Below, piece after piece: positions 4,182 through 5,070 of a DNA stretch of 5,070 nt (its first letter is position 1; each line of letters opens with the position of its first letter). Below the pieces are notes generated by a model that worked only from the letters and a program-made list of their open reading frames with translations, was not told the origin of the DNA and made no database searches. The stretch is from DASTCC01 sp035711465 (GTDB taxonomy: Bacteria; Acidobacteriota; Vicinamibacteria; Vicinamibacterales; SCN-69-37), in contig DASTCC010000513.1 in the NCBI GenBank assembly GCA_035711465.1, positions 1 to 5,070 on the forward strand, read 5' to 3'. The position numbers and the translations under genes were made by a program.

Positions 4182-5070
4182 ACCACCGCCGCGCGGGCGC
4201 GCTCGATCACCGGTCGCGCCGGGCGCATCACCATCGGGCCGCCGCGGCGGAAGTACAGCATCGGCTCGAGATCGTTCGTGATCGTCACGGCGTACTCGGG
4301 CGCGTTCGGCTGGTTGAGCTCCGCGAGCGGCACCGGCGTCGTCCACGACATGCCCCGCGCGAAGGTGATGTAGAGGTCGACGCTCGTCTGCCAGTCGGCC
4401 GCGCGATCCCATCGCGTGAAAATCAGATAGCTGCCGTCGGGCGCGACCCAGGGATCGCCTTCGCCCGCATCCGTCGCGGCCACCGCGACCGGGGTCGGCG
4501 CCGAGGCGCGGTCGCCGTCGAGTCGAGTCACGTAGATGTCCCAGTCCTCGCCGCCCGGTTTGCCGCCGACTTCCTGCACGTAGAAGATGCGGCCGTCCGA
4601 CGCGATCGCCGCGTAGGACTCTTCGGTCTCGGGCCGGTTGATCCCCGCGAGCGAGACGGGATCGCTCCAGCCGCCGGCGCGGCGGCGAGACAGCCACAGG
4701 TTGTTGCGGCCGTCACGATTCGGTGGGCCGGACGGCAGCGGCCGCCACGAGTTGAAGATCATGAACTGGCCGTCGGGCGAGAGCGTCGGCTCGTAGTCTT
4801 TGTCGCGGCCGGAGAACGGCAGCAGCGCGGGCTCGCCCCACGTGCCATCCGTGCCGCGCCGGCTTTCGAAGATGCCGAGCTCCGGCGCGCCAGGTGCGAG
4901 CGTCTGCCCGCGATGGCGAGCGACGCGACCGAGGAACGAGGCGTGAAAGAGCGACGTGCCGTCGGGAGAGAAGGCGACGGCATTCACGAACGCGTAGTTC
5001 GCGTGCGTGTACGGCCGGAACGGCGTTTCGTCCGAAACCTGACCGAAGAGGGCCACGACCACGAGCGCGC
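4175..5070 (-). CDS. PD40/TolB-like beta-propeller protein (5' end outside window)
   Basis: The frame stays open to the window edge. The first visible residues, ALVVVALFGQ, look like the end of a signal peptide, so the true start lies beyond 5070; a GTG at 5060-5062 is probably internal. About 297 residues are present. Counting from that GTG, five blade motifs of the WD40-like/PD40 type are visible: AFSPDGTSLFHAS (30-42), TLSPDGQFMIFNSW (93-106), AIASDGRIFYVQE (152-164), WVAPDGSYLIFTRWD (205-219) and TITNDLEPMLYFRR (260-273). They alternate with strands such as NNLWLSRR and DWDIYVTRLDG. Such propellers are usually exported and bind proteins or other ligands; no catalytic residues are evident. 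It is followed after 13 bp by the small RHH-like gene. The family assignment is good; the specific role is unknown. Confidence 0.85.
   Translation of the reverse strand, partial: ALVVVALFGQVSDETPFRPYTHANYAFVNAVAFSPDGTSLFHASFLGRVARHRGQTLAPGAPELGIFESRRGTDGTWGEPALLPFSGRDKDYEPTLSPDGQFMIFNSWRPLPSGPPNRDGRNNLWLSRRRAGGWSDPVSLAGINRPETEESYAAIASDGRIFYVQEVGGKPGGEDWDIYVTRLDGDRASAPTPVAVAATDAGEGDPWVAPDGSYLIFTRWDRAADWQTSVDLYITFARGMSWTTPVPLAELNQPNAPEYAVTITNDLEPMLYFRRGGPMVMRPARPVIERARAAVVR

Noticed and set aside
4140..4697. Minus-strand frame of 185 codons inside the propeller gene
   Set aside because: It is a shifted-frame shadow of the PD40 gene, which has clear blade motifs in its own frame.

Overview
This GC-rich 5 kb window looks like a chromosomal stretch of a soil- or sediment-type bacterium. 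An Acidobacteriota member, possibly of the Vicinamibacteria, is my best guess. The basis is family resemblance and style: a DinB of the type common there, a PD40 propeller protein, small lineage-type hypotheticals, and intergenic CCCGA-containing short tandem repeats. No rRNA or other marker is present, so the assignment is only moderate.

Layout. Positions 1-581 hold no convincing gene. They contain three copies of a composite repeat, each made of a short array of AATCGGG/TAATCGGG words followed by a conserved ~98-bp core with nested inverted repeats. The repeat abuts, on the minus strand, about 50 codons of an ECF-type RNA polymerase sigma factor (582-742) that has lost its C-terminal part and has no clean start. 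A hairpin (787-816) separates it from a two-gene minus-strand operon: a DUF763 protein (1335-2549) and a DinB-family protein (829-1338), joined by an ATGA stop/start overlap. Upstream lies a small membrane-anchored or exported hypothetical protein (2689-3180, minus). A ~300-bp divergent intergenic region (3181-3483) follows, with a second heptanucleotide array (3397-3438) and a good promoter whose predicted transcript starts at the ATG of a plus-strand gene of unknown function (3484-3906, probably leaderless). That gene converges on, and overlaps by 24 bp, a small minus-strand protein with a ribbon-helix-helix-like layout (3883-4161). This small gene sits directly behind a PD40/TolB-like beta-propeller protein (4175 to the window edge, 5' end missing), and the two probably form an operon.

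How it works together. Two minus-strand transcription units seem credible: DUF763-DinB, and PD40-small RHH-like protein. There is no obvious shared pathway across the window. I do not see a complete defence, secondary-metabolite or mobile-element system. The least explained material is the composite repeat at the left, its relation to the other CCCGA-word heptad arrays, the sigma-factor remnant at its edge, and the coupled DUF763-DinB pair.
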